NCBI GenBank assembly: GCA_016704435.1
Contig: JADJAB010000003.1
Coordinates: forward strand, 62,001 to 126,000
Length of the DNA: 64,000 nt
DNA from: Rhodobacter sp.
GTDB taxonomy: Bacteria; Pseudomonadota; Alphaproteobacteria; Rhodobacterales; Rhodobacteraceae
Direction of reading: 5' to 3'
The translations under genes and the position numbers were made by a program. Of the stretch, positions 35,802 through 44,806 are shown piece after piece. Every line of letters begins with the position of its first letter. Position 1 is the first letter of the stretch. The notes under the pieces were generated by a model. The model was not told the origin of the DNA, searched no databases, and was given only the letters and a program-made list of their open reading frames with translations.

Positions 35802-37241
35802 ATGACGCTCTGGACCGCCACCGAGGCCGCAAAGGCCACCCAAGGCCGCGCCACTGCCGACTGGCAGGCGACCGGCGTCTCGATCGACACCCGCACCCTG
35901 CGGCCCGGTGACCTCTTCGTGGCGCTGGCCGACACCCGCGACGGCCATGACTTCGTCGCCCAGGCCCTTGAAAAGGGTGCCGCTTCCGCGATGGTCAGCC
36001 GCATTCCCGACGGCCTTCCGCCCGGCGCTTCGCTTCTTGTCGTGGACGACGTGCTCAAGGCGCTGGAACGCCTCGGCGCCGCCGGCCGTGCCCGTGCAAA
36101 GGCCCGCGTCGTCGGCGTCACCGGCTCGGTCGGCAAGACCTCGACCAAGGAGATGCTGCGCGCCATTCTCTCCGGTCAGGGAAAGGTCCACGCCGCCGAG
36201 GCCAGCTACAACAACCACTGGGGCGTGCCGCTGACCCTTGCCCGGATGCCCGCCGATGCCGATTTCGCGGTGATCGAGATCGGCATGTCCAACCCCGGCG
36301 AGATCGAACCGCTTGCCCGCCTGTCGCGGCTGCATGTCGCCATGATCACCACCGTCGCCGCCGCGCATCTCGAGGCCTTCGCCTCGGTCGAGGCCATCGC
36401 CGATGAAAAGGCGGCGATCTTCGCCGGACTCGTGCCCGGCGGCACCGCCATCGTGAACGCCGACCTGCCCGTCAGCAGCATCCTTCTCGACGCCGCACGC
36501 GCCGCGGGCGCGCGGCCCGTCAGCTTTGGCGCCAGCCCCGGCGCGGACTGGCAGCTGACCGAGGCGGTGATCCGCGACGACACCACCGTCGTGCGCGCCA
36601 CCGCGACCGGCAGCGCCTTCCTCTTCAAGGTCGCCACCCCCGGCCGCCACTTCGCGCTGAACGCCTTGGGTGCGCTGGCCGCCGCCACCGCCCTTGGTGC
36701 CGATCCGGTGATCTCGGCGCATGACATCGGCCGCTGGACCCCGCCGACGGGGCGCGGCACGCGCGAGCGGATCCAGCTCGATATCGTCGAGGAAACCTTC
36801 TTCGACCTGATCGACGATGCCTTCAACTCCAACCCCGCCTCGCTGGCCGCCAGCCTTGATGTGCTGATCGCCGCGCGTCCCACCGACGGCATCGGCCGGG
36901 TCGGCAACGGCCGCCGCATCGCCATTCTCGGCGACATGCTGGAGCTGGGCCCGACCGAGCTGGACCTGCACCGCGCCATCGCCCGCCATCCCGGCCTTGC
37001 CGCCATCGCCACCATCCATTGCGTCGGCCCGAGGATGCAGGCGCTGTGGGAGGCGCTGCCGCGCGGCCAGCGCGGCGTATGGGTGCAGACCGCCGCCGAA
37101 CTGGCCGCCCGCGTGCGCCCGCTGTTCGACGCGGGCGATATCGTGCTTGTGAAGGGATCGAAGGGGTCGAAGGTCAGCCTCGTCGTTGACGGATTGCGCA
37201 AAATGGGCCAGAGAGCCGCCCCATCAGAAGGGACCGAGTGA
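35802..37241 (+). CDS. murF: UDP-MurNAc-tripeptide D-Ala-D-Ala ligase
   Basis: MurF adds the D-Ala-D-Ala dipeptide to complete the stem peptide. The 479-residue ligase has VSIDTRTLRPGDLFVAL near the N terminus, the P-loop GVTGSVGKTSTKEML, NNHWGVPLTLARMP, and DDAFNSNPASLAASLD. Start ATG 35802, stop directly followed by the mraY ATG (TGAATG). The frame is intact. Confidence 0.96.
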   Translation: MTLWTATEAAKATQGRATADWQATGVSIDTRTLRPGDLFVALADTRDGHDFVAQALEKGAASAMVSRIPDGLPPGASLLVVDDVLKALERLGAAGRARAKARVVGVTGSVGKTSTKEMLRAILSGQGKVHAAEASYNNHWGVPLTLARMPADADFAVIEIGMSNPGEIEPLARLSRLHVAMITTVAAAHLEAFASVEAIADEKAAIFAGLVPGGTAIVNADLPVSSILLDAARAAGARPVSFGASPGADWQLTEAVIRDDTTVVRATATGSAFLFKVATPGRHFALNALGALAAATALGADPVISAHDIGRWTPPTGRGTRERIQLDIVEETFFDLIDDAFNSNPASLAASLDVLIAARPTDGIGRVGNGRRIAILGDMLELGPTELDLHRAIARHPGLAAIATIHCVGPRMQALWEALPRGQRGVWVQTAAELAARVRPLFDAGDIVLVKGSKGSKVSLVVDGLRKMGQRAAPSEGTE

Positions 37242-38318
37242 ATGCTGTACTGGCTGGCGGATCTGTCGCCCGATGGGGGTTTCTTCAACCTTTTCCGCTA
37301 TATCACCTTCCGCGCCGGGGGCGCCTTCGCCACCGCGCTGCTGTTCGGCTTCATCTTCGGCCGGCCGCTGATCGATCTGCTGCGCCGCAAGCAGGGCAAG
37401 GGCCAGCCGATCCGCGACGATGGCCCGCAAAGCCATTTCTCCAAGGCCGGCACGCCGACCATGGGGGGCTTGCTGATCCTGTCGGCGCTGATGGTCTCGA
37501 CGCTGCTCTGGGCGCGGCTCGACATTGCCTATGTCTGGATCGTGGTGCTGGTGACGCTGGGCTTCGGCATCATCGGTTTTGCCGACGACTACGCCAAGGT
37601 GACCAGGCAGAACACCAAGGGCGTGTCATCGCGCGTGCGGTTCTTTCTGGGGCTGGTGATCGCTGGCCTTGCCGCCTATGCCGCGGCGCGCTTTCACCCC
37701 GAGGCGCTGACCGACCGGCTGGCCTTTCCGTTCTTCAAGGACGCCCTGCTGAACCTCGGCTGGTTCTTCGTGCCCTTCGGCATGGTGGTGATCGTCGGCT
37801 CTGCCAATGCGGTGAACCTGACCGACGGGCTTGACGGGCTGGCCATCATGCCGGTGCTGATCGCGGGCGGGACGCTGGGGATCATCGCCTATGTCGTCGG
37901 CTCCTCGGCCATCGCCAACGACCTTGGCGTCCACTCCGTCCCCGGCACCGCCGAGTTCCTGGTCTTCGCCGCCGCCCTTCGGCGGTGGCCTGGGTTCCTG
38001 TGGTACAACGCCCCCGCCGCCGTCTTCATGGGCGACACCGGCTCGCTGGCCCTGGGCGGCGCCCTCGGCGCCATCGCCGTCTGCATCAAGCACGAGATCG
38101 TCCTGGCCATCGTCGGCGGGTTGTTCGTGGTCGAGGCCCTCAGCGTGATCATCCAGGTTCTCTACTACAAACGCACCAAGAAACGCATCTTCCTGATGGC
38201 CCCCATCCACCACCATTTCGAGAAAAAAGGCTGGGCCGAGCCGCAAATCGTGATCCGCTTCTGGATCATCTCCCTCATCCTCGCGATGATCGGCCTGGCC
38301 ACGCTGAAGGTGCGGTAA
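37242..38318 (+). CDS. mraY: Phospho-MurNAc-pentapeptide transferase
   Basis: MraY makes lipid I at the inner face of the cytoplasmic membrane. The 358-residue protein has about ten membrane segments and the catalytic motifs IIGFADDYAKVT, ANAVNLTDGLDGLA and APIHHHFEKKGW (histidine cluster), with the usual N-terminal SPDGGFFNLFRYITFRAGGA. It abuts murF. In most relatives murD and ftsW follow, but here an unrelated accessory block starts about 120 bp later. Confidence 0.96.
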   Translation: MLYWLADLSPDGGFFNLFRYITFRAGGAFATALLFGFIFGRPLIDLLRRKQGKGQPIRDDGPQSHFSKAGTPTMGGLLILSALMVSTLLWARLDIAYVWIVVLVTLGFGIIGFADDYAKVTRQNTKGVSSRVRFFLGLVIAGLAAYAAARFHPEALTDRLAFPFFKDALLNLGWFFVPFGMVVIVGSANAVNLTDGLDGLAIMPVLIAGGTLGIIAYVVGSSAIANDLGVHSVPGTAEFLVFAAALRRWPGFLWYNAPAAVFMGDTGSLALGGALGAIAVCIKHEIVLAIVGGLFVVEALSVIIQVLYYKRTKKRIFLMAPIHHHFEKKGWAEPQIVIRFWIISLILAMIGLATLKVR

Positions 38319-38433
38319 AAGGCTCCCCGACCCCGCCCACGCCAACCCCGTAGAGGCGGGGCCTAGCTCAACTTCCCCACTTCCCTAAGTGCGTCATATA
38401 GATAGATTGATCGGGAACCCTCTGGGAAGGTTG

Positions 38434-40055
38434 ATGATGGATTTCCTTATCAAGTATCAATCTGAAATTGGGCTGGCGGCTGCCCTCATCGCGATATTTC
38501 TCTTCCTTTTTGGATTTTTCCGCTGGCTCGTTCTCCGCAATAAGCCACTCAAAATCGAAGTCGCGAACCCCGAAGCCTTGACCCCACCACCCCGCGCCAA
38601 TCTCATCGAAATGACCCAGCGCGAATTTATTGCTCTGACCAAAGAATGGCGCGATCAGGCCTATGCGGAGCGAGACAAGGCCCACGGTGCCGAACGCGCG
38701 GCGCTTGAAGAAAAATCGCCGACCTGAACCGCCAACTCGCAAACCCGGAAGAGGCATTGGCCCAACTCCACGCCAAAATCCTCAGACTCGAAGAAACCCT
38801 CGACAGCCTTGGCAATAATATCACAGCGACCGCATCACCGCCGCCAAAGCTGCGATGGAACAGGGCGACTTCTCCTCGCCGATGCTCTCTTCGCCGAGGT
38901 CGAAGCCCGCGAAGAAGCAGCCCGTCAAAACACCGCCCGCGCCGCCTTCGGACGCGGTGAAATCGCGAAGCCGAAGTCCGCTGGCGACGCCGCCAAACAC
39001 TACGCCCGCGCCGCCACCCTCGCGCCAGATTTTGACCGCCTCTGCAAAGCCACACCACTTCGCCATAAACGCAGGCCGATACGACCAAGCCGACCACTTT
39101 GCCACTGATCTGGTCGCCATCGCGCGCGCATCGCAAACCCCGGAAACCTCTCGCGCGCCCTCGACAGGCGGGCGACAGTCTTCTCAAGGACTGCGGCAGA
39201 GGTCTTGTTCTCCGAAGCCCTCGACATTGGTCCGTCACGCTTGGCGAGGGCATCCGGCCCATGCCAACCGCCTCAACAACCTCGCCCTCGTGGTTGAGGC
39301 GCAGGGACGGTATCCCGAGGCCGAGGGCCTTTTCCGTCAAGCCTCGACATTGGTCGCGTCACGATTGGCGAGGGCATCCGGCCTACCACCCGCCTCAACA
39401 ACCTCGCACTCGTGGTTGACGCACAGGGTAGGCATGCCGAGGCCGAGGGGCCTTTTCCGCCAAGCTCTAGACATTGACCGCGCCACGATTGGCGAGGGGC
39501 ATCCGGCCTATGCCATCCACCTCAACAACCTCGCAGGCGTGGTTCCAGGCGCAGGGTCGGTATCCCGAGGCCGAGGGCCTTTTCCGCCAAGCCCTCGACA
39601 TTGACCGCGACACGCTTGGCGAGGGGCATCCGTCTACGCCACCCGCCTCAACAACCTTCGCACTCGTGGTTCGGGCGCAGGGTCGGTATCCTGAGGCCGA
39701 AGGTCTATACCGTCAAGCCCTAGACATTGCCCGCGTCACGCTTGGCGAGGGGCATCCGGCCTATGCCACCCGCCTCAACAACCTCGCAGGCGTGGTTCTG
39801 GCGCAGGGTCGGTATCCCGGGCCGAGGACCTTTACCGCCAAACCCTCGACATTGACCGCGCGACGCTTGGCGAGGGGCATCCTGAGTATGCCATGCACCT
39901 TGGCAACCTCGGCTCCTGCCTTGCCGCCCAAGCAAGCCACGAAACCCGCCCCCTCCTGACCCAAGCCCTCACCATCTTCCGCGCCACCCTTCCCGCCGAC
40001 CACCCGCACATCACCTGAAACCCTCAACCGCATCGCCAACCTCCCCACCCCCTAG
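38434..40055 (+). pseudogene. Membrane-anchored TPR (kinesin-light-chain-like) protein, multiply frameshifted
   Basis: A gene of which only pieces are open. It starts with MMDFLIKYQSEIGLAAALI, one membrane segment (LAAALIAIFLFLFGFF), then a charged coiled region (EMTQREFIALTKEWRDQ, RLEETLDSLGN) and a run of TPR units of 42 residues, with the pattern TLGEGHPAYATRLNNLAGVV and QGRYPEAEGLYRQALDI. The pieces lie in all three frames with breaks about every 100-300 bp, ending HPHITETLNRIAN-like at 40055. Such kinesin-light-chain repeats occur in large signalling or adhesion proteins. GC is similar to neighbours. Whether the breaks are real or errors in repetitive DNA is unclear. Function unknown. 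Confidence 0.65.
39243..39995 (+). repeat. Tandem 126-bp repeats encoding 42-residue TPR units
   Basis: The block GGCGAGGGGCATCC-GGCC recurs at 39243, 39367, 39491, 39618, 39743 and 39869. Spacings are 124, 124, 127, 125 and 126 bp, so the unit is 126 bp with small indels that break the frame. Units are highly similar at DNA level (CTCAACAACCTCGC in each), hinting at recent duplication. Confidence 0.8.
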
Positions 40056-40088
40056 CCCCCCCGCATCATCCCCGCTAAACACCTCCCC

Positions 40089-41859
40089 ATGGCCCCCGAT
40101 CAAATCAGCCTCTTCGCCCTCTTCCTTGTCCTCTTCGGCCTCCTCATCTGGGGCCGCATCCGCTATGACCTTGTCGCCTTCGCGGCCCTCCTCGTCGCCG
40201 TCGCCGCGGGCCTGATCGCGCCTTATGACGCCTTCCACGGCTTTGGCCACCCCGCCGTCGTCATCATCGCCCCTCGTCCTCATCGTCTCCCGCGCCCTGA
40301 TGAACTCCGGCGCGGTCGAGCTGATCGCCAAGGCCATCTCGGCGCCAAACCGCACACTGCCCCCCCATATCGCCATCATGGCCGTCGTCGGTGCGGCCCT
40401 TTCCGCCGTCATCAACAACGTCGCCGCCCTGGCCCTGCTGATGACGCTGGACATCGACGCCGCCCGCAAGGCCAAGCGCGCCATCTCGCTGTCGCTGATG
40501 CCGCTTTCGTTCGCCACCATCCTTGGCGGCATGATCACCCTGATCGGCACCCCCCCCAACATCGTCATCGCCCAATACCGCGAGGACGCCCTCGGCGCCC
40601 CCTTCGGGATGTTCGATTTCGCCCCCGTCGGCCTTGTCGTTTCCCTCGTCGGCATCGCCTATGTCGCTCTCTTCGGCTGGCGCCTGATCCCCGCCCGCCC
40701 CGACACCGCCGGCACCGACGACTCAGACATCTACGTCGCCGAGGCTGAAATCACCGAAGGCAAAGCTGCCGATGGCGTCCTGGTCTCCGACCTCTACCCC
40801 CTTGCCAATGAGCACGACATCACCATCCTCGGCCTTGTCCGCAACCACCGCCGCCTCCCCGGCTTCTCCCGCCAGGTCGAGACCCGCGCCAAAGATGCCC
40901 TCATCCTCGAGGGCAACCCCAAGCAGATCGAGGCCTTCCTTGGCGCCGCCGGCCTCACCACCGTCCTCGGCGATACCCACGGCGGGCTTCTGGGCAAACA
41001 GATGAGCCTGATCGAGGCCATCGTCCCCGACACCTCCCGCCTCGTCGGCCGCTCCACCCAGACCATGCGCCTGCCCGAACGCCAGGGCGTCATGCTGATG
41101 GGCGTCTCGCGGCAAGGCGAACGCTTCCGCGACCGCGTCCGCAAGCTGGAGATCCGCGCCGGCGACGTCCTCCTCCTCGCCGGCCCCGATAGCCGCCTGG
41201 AAACCGCCACCACCTGGCTTGGCGTGCTGCCGCTCGCCAACCGCAAGACCGACGTGATCCAGCGCGCCAAGGCCTTCGCCGCCATCGCCATCTTCGCCGC
41301 CGCCATCGCGCTCTCGGTCATGGGCCTGCTGCCACTGGCCATAGGCCTCGGCATGGCCGTCGTCGCCTATGTCGCCATGGGCCTCGTCGGCGGCCCGGAT
41401 TTCTACGAACTGATCGAGTGGAAGGTCATCGTCCTCCTCGCCTGCCTCATCCCATTGGGCGCCGCGTTGGAGACCTCCGGCGCCACCCAGCTGATCGCCG
41501 AACGCCTCGTCGCCGGCACCCAGGGGTTGCCCGCCTGGGCCATCCTCGCCGTCCTTATGGCCATCACCATGACGCTGTCGGATTTCCTCAACAACGTCGC
41601 CACCGCGCTGATCGCCGCCCCCATCGGCATCTCCGTCGCGCAAAGCCTTGGCGCCAACCCCGACGCCTTCCTGATGGGCGTGGCCGTCGCCGCCTCCTGC
41701 GCCTTCCTCACCCCGATCGGGCACAAGAACAACACCATCATCATGGGGCCTGGCAACTACCACTTCGGCGATTACTGGCGCATGGGCCTGATCCTGGAAC
41801 TGATCGTCCTCGCGGTCTCCGTCCCCGCCATCGCGTTCTTCTGGCCGCTCTTTCCGTGA
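40089..41859 (+). CDS. SLC13/DASS-type permease with two TrkA-C domains, one frameshift
   Basis: A membrane permease of the CitT/SLC13 (divalent anion:Na+) type. It begins MAPDQISLFALFLVLFGLLIWG and has ALSAVINNVAALALLMTLD, MITLIGTPPNIVIAQYRED, two TrkA-C (RCK-C) domains in the middle (DITILGLVRNHRRLPG, then GVMLMGVSRQGERFRDRV and RAGDVLLLAGP), and the second half-transporter NNVATALIAAPIGISVA with GHKNNTIIMGPG. The frame breaks near 40266-40272: AVVIIA then LVLIVSRALMNSG, net one extra base. Total length about 590 residues. It overlaps the next gene by 4 bases. Confidence 0.87.
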
Positions 41860-42527
41860 AGGAAGCCGACCTCTACGCGCCTTTGAAGGCCTATCTCGAA
41901 GCCCAGGGCTACACCGTCAAATCCGAGATCGGCCCCGCCGACATCATGGCCCAGCGCGGCGAAGACCCACCCGTGATCGTCGAGATGAAAACCGCCCTCA
42001 ACCTCTCGCTCATCCTGCAAGGCGTCGCCCGCCAATCCCTCTTCGCCGATGTCTACCTCGCCGTCCCGCAGCCGCCGAAATGGACGCACCGCTACAAGGA
42101 CCTCACCGCCCTTTTGCGCCGCCTCGGCCTCGGCCTCCTCACCGTCAAGGGCACGCACGTCGAGGCCCACCTCGATCCGGCCCCCTATGCCCCCCGCCTC
42201 AACCCCACCCGCGCCGGCCGTCTGCTGCGCGAATTCCAGCGCCGGGTCGGCGACCCCAACACCGGCGGCACCACCCGCGTCAAACGCATGACCGCCTACC
42301 GCCAGGACGCCATCCGCCTCGCCACCGCCCTGCGCGATGCCCCCGCCAGCCCCGCCGCACTTGCCAAATCCCTGCAAATCCCCAAGGCCCGCGCCATCCT
42401 GTCAGACGACCACTACGGCTGGTTCGAACGCATCGCCCGCGGCACCTACGCCCTGACGCCCAAGGGCCATCAGGCCCTCATATGGGCGTTGTTGCAGAAC
42501 TCTGACTGCCAAGGATTCACATCGTGA
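41856..42527 (+). CDS. DUF2161 PD-(D/E)XK-like protein, 3' end replaced by an IS
   Basis: This protein matches DUF2161, predicted PD-(D/E)XK phosphodiesterases. It starts with GTG 41856 (MKEADLYAPLKAYLEAQGY) overlapping the permease stop. The nuclease core is SEIGPADIMAQRGEDPPVIVEMKTALNLSLI, giving the D-then-ExK pattern (ADIM, EMKTA), then VKGTHVEAHLDPAPYAPR and a C-terminal winged-helix-like region (ILSDDHYGWFERIARGTYALTPKGHQAL). From base 42486 the reading frame runs into IS sequence, so the last 13 residues (LQNSDCQGFTS) are not native. Little is missing; activity is possible. Confidence 0.78.
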   Translation: MKEADLYAPLKAYLEAQGYTVKSEIGPADIMAQRGEDPPVIVEMKTALNLSLILQGVARQSLFADVYLAVPQPPKWTHRYKDLTALLRRLGLGLLTVKGTHVEAHLDPAPYAPRLNPTRAGRLLREFQRRVGDPNTGGTTRVKRMTAYRQDAIRLATALRDAPASPAALAKSLQIPKARAILSDDHYGWFERIARGTYALTPKGHQALIWALLQNSDCQGFTS

Positions 42528-43455
42528 ATCCATGCGGTTAGACGGGGTGGATGAGCAAGCCATCGCCCGCCCGCTACCGCACGACGAACTGGTCCAGCTA
42601 CAACGTGGCGCCAAGGAAGCGCGGGTCGCTGTTGATGCGTTGCCCGGCAACGCATGCCTGCATGCGTGAGAGGGTGGCTGGACAATGACATGACCTGGCT
42701 CGCGCCGCATGACGGGAGCCCTGGCCGCCCTGCGGTGTTCTCTGATGCTGCGATCCGGTTTTGCCTGACGATCAAGTCCTGTCCAAACTGCCGCTCAGGC
42801 AGACGACAGGCATGGTGGCCAGCATGCTGGGTTTGGCGAACCTCGATTGGACGGTGCCGGACTATTCGACCTTGTGCCGGCGGCAGAAGACACCGGCCGT
42901 CCAGATCCTTGCAGGCGCGCCAACGGCCCTCTCAATCTGCTGGTGGACAGCACCGGATCAAGTTCTCGGCGGTGGCGCCCTCTCGTGGTTTGCCAGCAAA
43001 CCGTGAGAGGGGGCGCAAGGTGCATCTGGCCATGGATACGGCCACGTCTGACATCCGGGCGGTAGAGTTCACCCCCAGCAGCGACGGTGACAGCCCGGTG
43101 CTGCCGGAACTGCTGGATCAGATCCCCGAAGGTGAAGAGATCGGCACCGTGACCGCTGATGGCGCCTATGACACCCGTCGCTGCCACACGGCCATCATCG
43201 ACCACCGGGCCACCGCAATCATCCCCATCCGCAAGAACGGCCGGCCCTGGAAAGAAGATTGCCCGGCGGCAACGGCCAGGAACGAAACGCTACGGGCCAC
43301 AAGGCACCATGGCCAGGCATTCCGGAAACGCTGGACCGGATATCACGTATGAAGTCGGATCGAGGCACTCGGCACCGCCGAGATCCTGCGCGTGAGCTAA
43401 ACCCAAAGGGAAAAGGCGAAGTCACGCTTGACGCGGCAGTTCTGCAACAACGCCT
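42486..43455 (+). mobile_element. Degenerate IS5-like insertion sequence
   Basis: A 970-bp element bounded by perfect 17-bp inverted repeats, GGCGTTGTTGCAGAACT at 42486-42502 and its complement at 43439-43455. It holds an IS5-type transposase broken by several frameshifts and an internal deletion. It separates a 3'-truncated DUF2161 gene from a 5'-truncated SDR gene, so a deletion or rearrangement next to the IS is likely. No clear target duplication. Confidence 0.85.
42551..43401 (+). pseudogene. IS5-family transposase, inactivated
   Basis: From ATG 42551 (MSKPSPARYRTTNWSSYNVA) the pieces include GSPGRPAVFSDAAIRFCLTI, LPLRQTTGMVASMLGLANLDW, VPDYSTLCRRQKT, GPLNLLVDSTG, KVHLAMDTATSDIRAVEFTP, and TVTADGAYDTRRCHTAIIDH (DDE region), found in all three frames. 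After WTGYH the sequence jumps to SRIEALGTAEILRVS, so about 50 residues including the last catalytic part are deleted. It cannot move by itself. Confidence 0.85.
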
Positions 43456-43549
43456 CGCCCCTGTCGTCGCCTTCCTTCTGGGTGATGCCAGCCGCTACAT
43501 GACCGGGCAGACGCTGATGGCCGATGGTGGCATCCTCAAGCCGCGATAG
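43456..43549 (+). pseudogene. 3' stump of an SDR-family oxidoreductase gene
   Basis: The frame VVAFLLGDASRYMTGQTLMADGG, ending ILKPR, is the C terminus of a classical short-chain dehydrogenase (the GQTLxxDGG tail). Everything before it, including the nucleotide-binding fold and YxxxK site, is lost; the left edge is the IS end at 43455. It converges on cbpM. Confidence 0.8.
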
Positions 43550-43550
43550 A

Positions 43551-43880
43551 TCACCCCTCGATCAACCGCCGATAGGCCGCGACGACGGCCTGCCGCGTGG
43601 CGTCGGGCTGCGCGTCCACCGCATCGGCCAGACCGCGCAACTCGCGCCGCAACCCGTGGATCTGATCCAGCAGCGACAAGACCACCGGAACGGCATCTTC
43701 GGGCAGCGACATCTCCTTGCGCAGGTCGCAGACCAGCCGGATGCGCGCCACGTCCAGATCGTCAAAGACATCGCCTGCCGCACCCGCCGAGGGCCGGATC
43801 CAGCCCATGCTGACCCACAGCCGCAATTCGCGCAAGCTTACCCGCCGAACAGTTGCCACCACCTGACGTTCATCCAGCAT
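43551..43880 (-). CDS. cbpM: Chaperone modulator CbpM
   Basis: A 109-residue MerR-like protein, the usual partner of CbpA, whose J-domain it blocks. It begins MLDERQVVATVRRVSLRELRLWVSMGWIRPS, with the hydrophobic VDELRLWVxxGWIxP pattern, then FDDLDVARIRLVCDLRKEMSLPEDAVPVVLSLLDQIHGLRREL. ATG 43880 overlaps the cbpA stop by one base and follows GGAGGGG. It is the last gene of the chaperone/protease operon. Confidence 0.88.
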   Translation of the reverse strand: MLDERQVVATVRRVSLRELRLWVSMGWIRPSAGAAGDVFDDLDVARIRLVCDLRKEMSLPEDAVPVVLSLLDQIHGLRRELRGLADAVDAQPDATRQAVVAAYRRLIEG

Positions 43881-44806
43881 CACAACCCCCTCCACAGCCC
43901 GGCGCGCGGGTCCGCCGCCACCTGATCGCGCCAGTCTTGCGCAATACGCTCCATCCTGGCGTCGACCTTGGCCGGGATCACGACTTTCAGCCGCACATAC
44001 TGATCCCCGGCCACCCCGGTCGCGGGTGCGATCCCCCTGCCCTTCAACCGCAGCCGTTGACCTGTGGTCGCACCTTTGGGCACAGACATCGCGACCCGGC
44101 CCGACAGGGTCGGCACCTCGACCCTTGCGCCCAGAACGGCCTCGTCGAATCCGATCGGCAGCTCGACCTCGATATCGTTGCCATCGCGGGTAAAGACCGG
44201 ATGCGCCAAGACGCTGATTTCGACATAGGCATCCCCCGCCGGGCCACCGCCGTGGCCCGGCTGCCCCTTGCCGCGCAGGCGAAGGGTCTGGCCATCGCGC
44301 ACCCCTGCCGGAAGGGTCAGTTCGATGGCGCTGCCGTCCGGCAAGGGAATCGCGCGCTTCGCTCCGCGCGCGGCATCCATGAAATCCACCTCCAGATGAT
44401 AGCGCAGATCGGGACCGCGCGCGGTATGGCCACCGCCACGCGCCGCCCCTGACCGCGCGCCGAACAGATCGGCAAAGACATCCGACATATCGGCAAAATC
44501 GCCGTAGCCGGCAGCCGAGTCATAGCGGCCGCGCGGATCGGACCCGGCGTGCTGATGGTAATACTGCCTCTGGGGCCGCTCCTGCCCGCTGGCGTCAATC
44601 TCGCCCGCGTCAAAGCGTTTGCGTCTTTCCGCATCGCCAATGATGTCATTGGCGGCGGCAACGGCCTGAAACGCGGCCTCTTTGGCCTTGTCGCCCGGAT
44701 GCAGGTCCGGATGCAGCGATTTGGCCAGCTTGCGATAGGCCTTCTTGATTTCGGCCTGTGACGCATCCCTGGCCACGCCAAGAACCTTGTAGGGATCACT
44801 ATCCAT
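43880..44806 (-). CDS. cbpA: DnaJ-class co-chaperone CbpA
   Basis: A 308-residue DnaJ-like protein without a zinc finger, so CbpA type. J-domain at residues 1-68 (DPYKVLGVARDASQAEIKKAYRKLAKSLHPDLHPGD, HPD motif present), a Gly-rich linker (GGGHTARGPDLRYHLEV), then the two-part C-terminal substrate domain (IPLPDGSAIELTLPAGVRDGQTLRLRGKGQPG, then VPTLSGRVAMSVPKGATTGQRLRLKGRG). It should work with DnaK and be controlled by CbpM downstream. It overlaps the upstream peptidase gene by 8 bases. Confidence 0.93.
   Translation of the reverse strand: MDSDPYKVLGVARDASQAEIKKAYRKLAKSLHPDLHPGDKAKEAAFQAVAAANDIIGDAERRKRFDAGEIDASGQERPQRQYYHQHAGSDPRGRYDSAAGYGDFADMSDVFADLFGARSGAARGGGHTARGPDLRYHLEVDFMDAARGAKRAIPLPDGSAIELTLPAGVRDGQTLRLRGKGQPGHGGGPAGDAYVEISVLAHPVFTRDGNDIEVELPIGFDEAVLGARVEVPTLSGRVAMSVPKGATTGQRLRLKGRGIAPATGVAGDQYVRLKVVIPAKVDARMERIAQDWRDQVAADPRAGLWRGL

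Noticed and set aside
34191..37019. A 942-codon frame antisense to murE and murF
   Set aside because: Glycine- and valine-rich shadow with no motif; both sense genes are certain.
39243..39995. Possible CRISPR array because of regular spacing
   Set aside because: Units are contiguous 126-bp coding repeats (TPR) with no unique spacers or cas genes.
41856..43895. DUF2161 nuclease-like gene plus IS as a defence island
   Set aside because: The flanking genes are a permease and chaperone genes, and the gene is common outside defence contexts.
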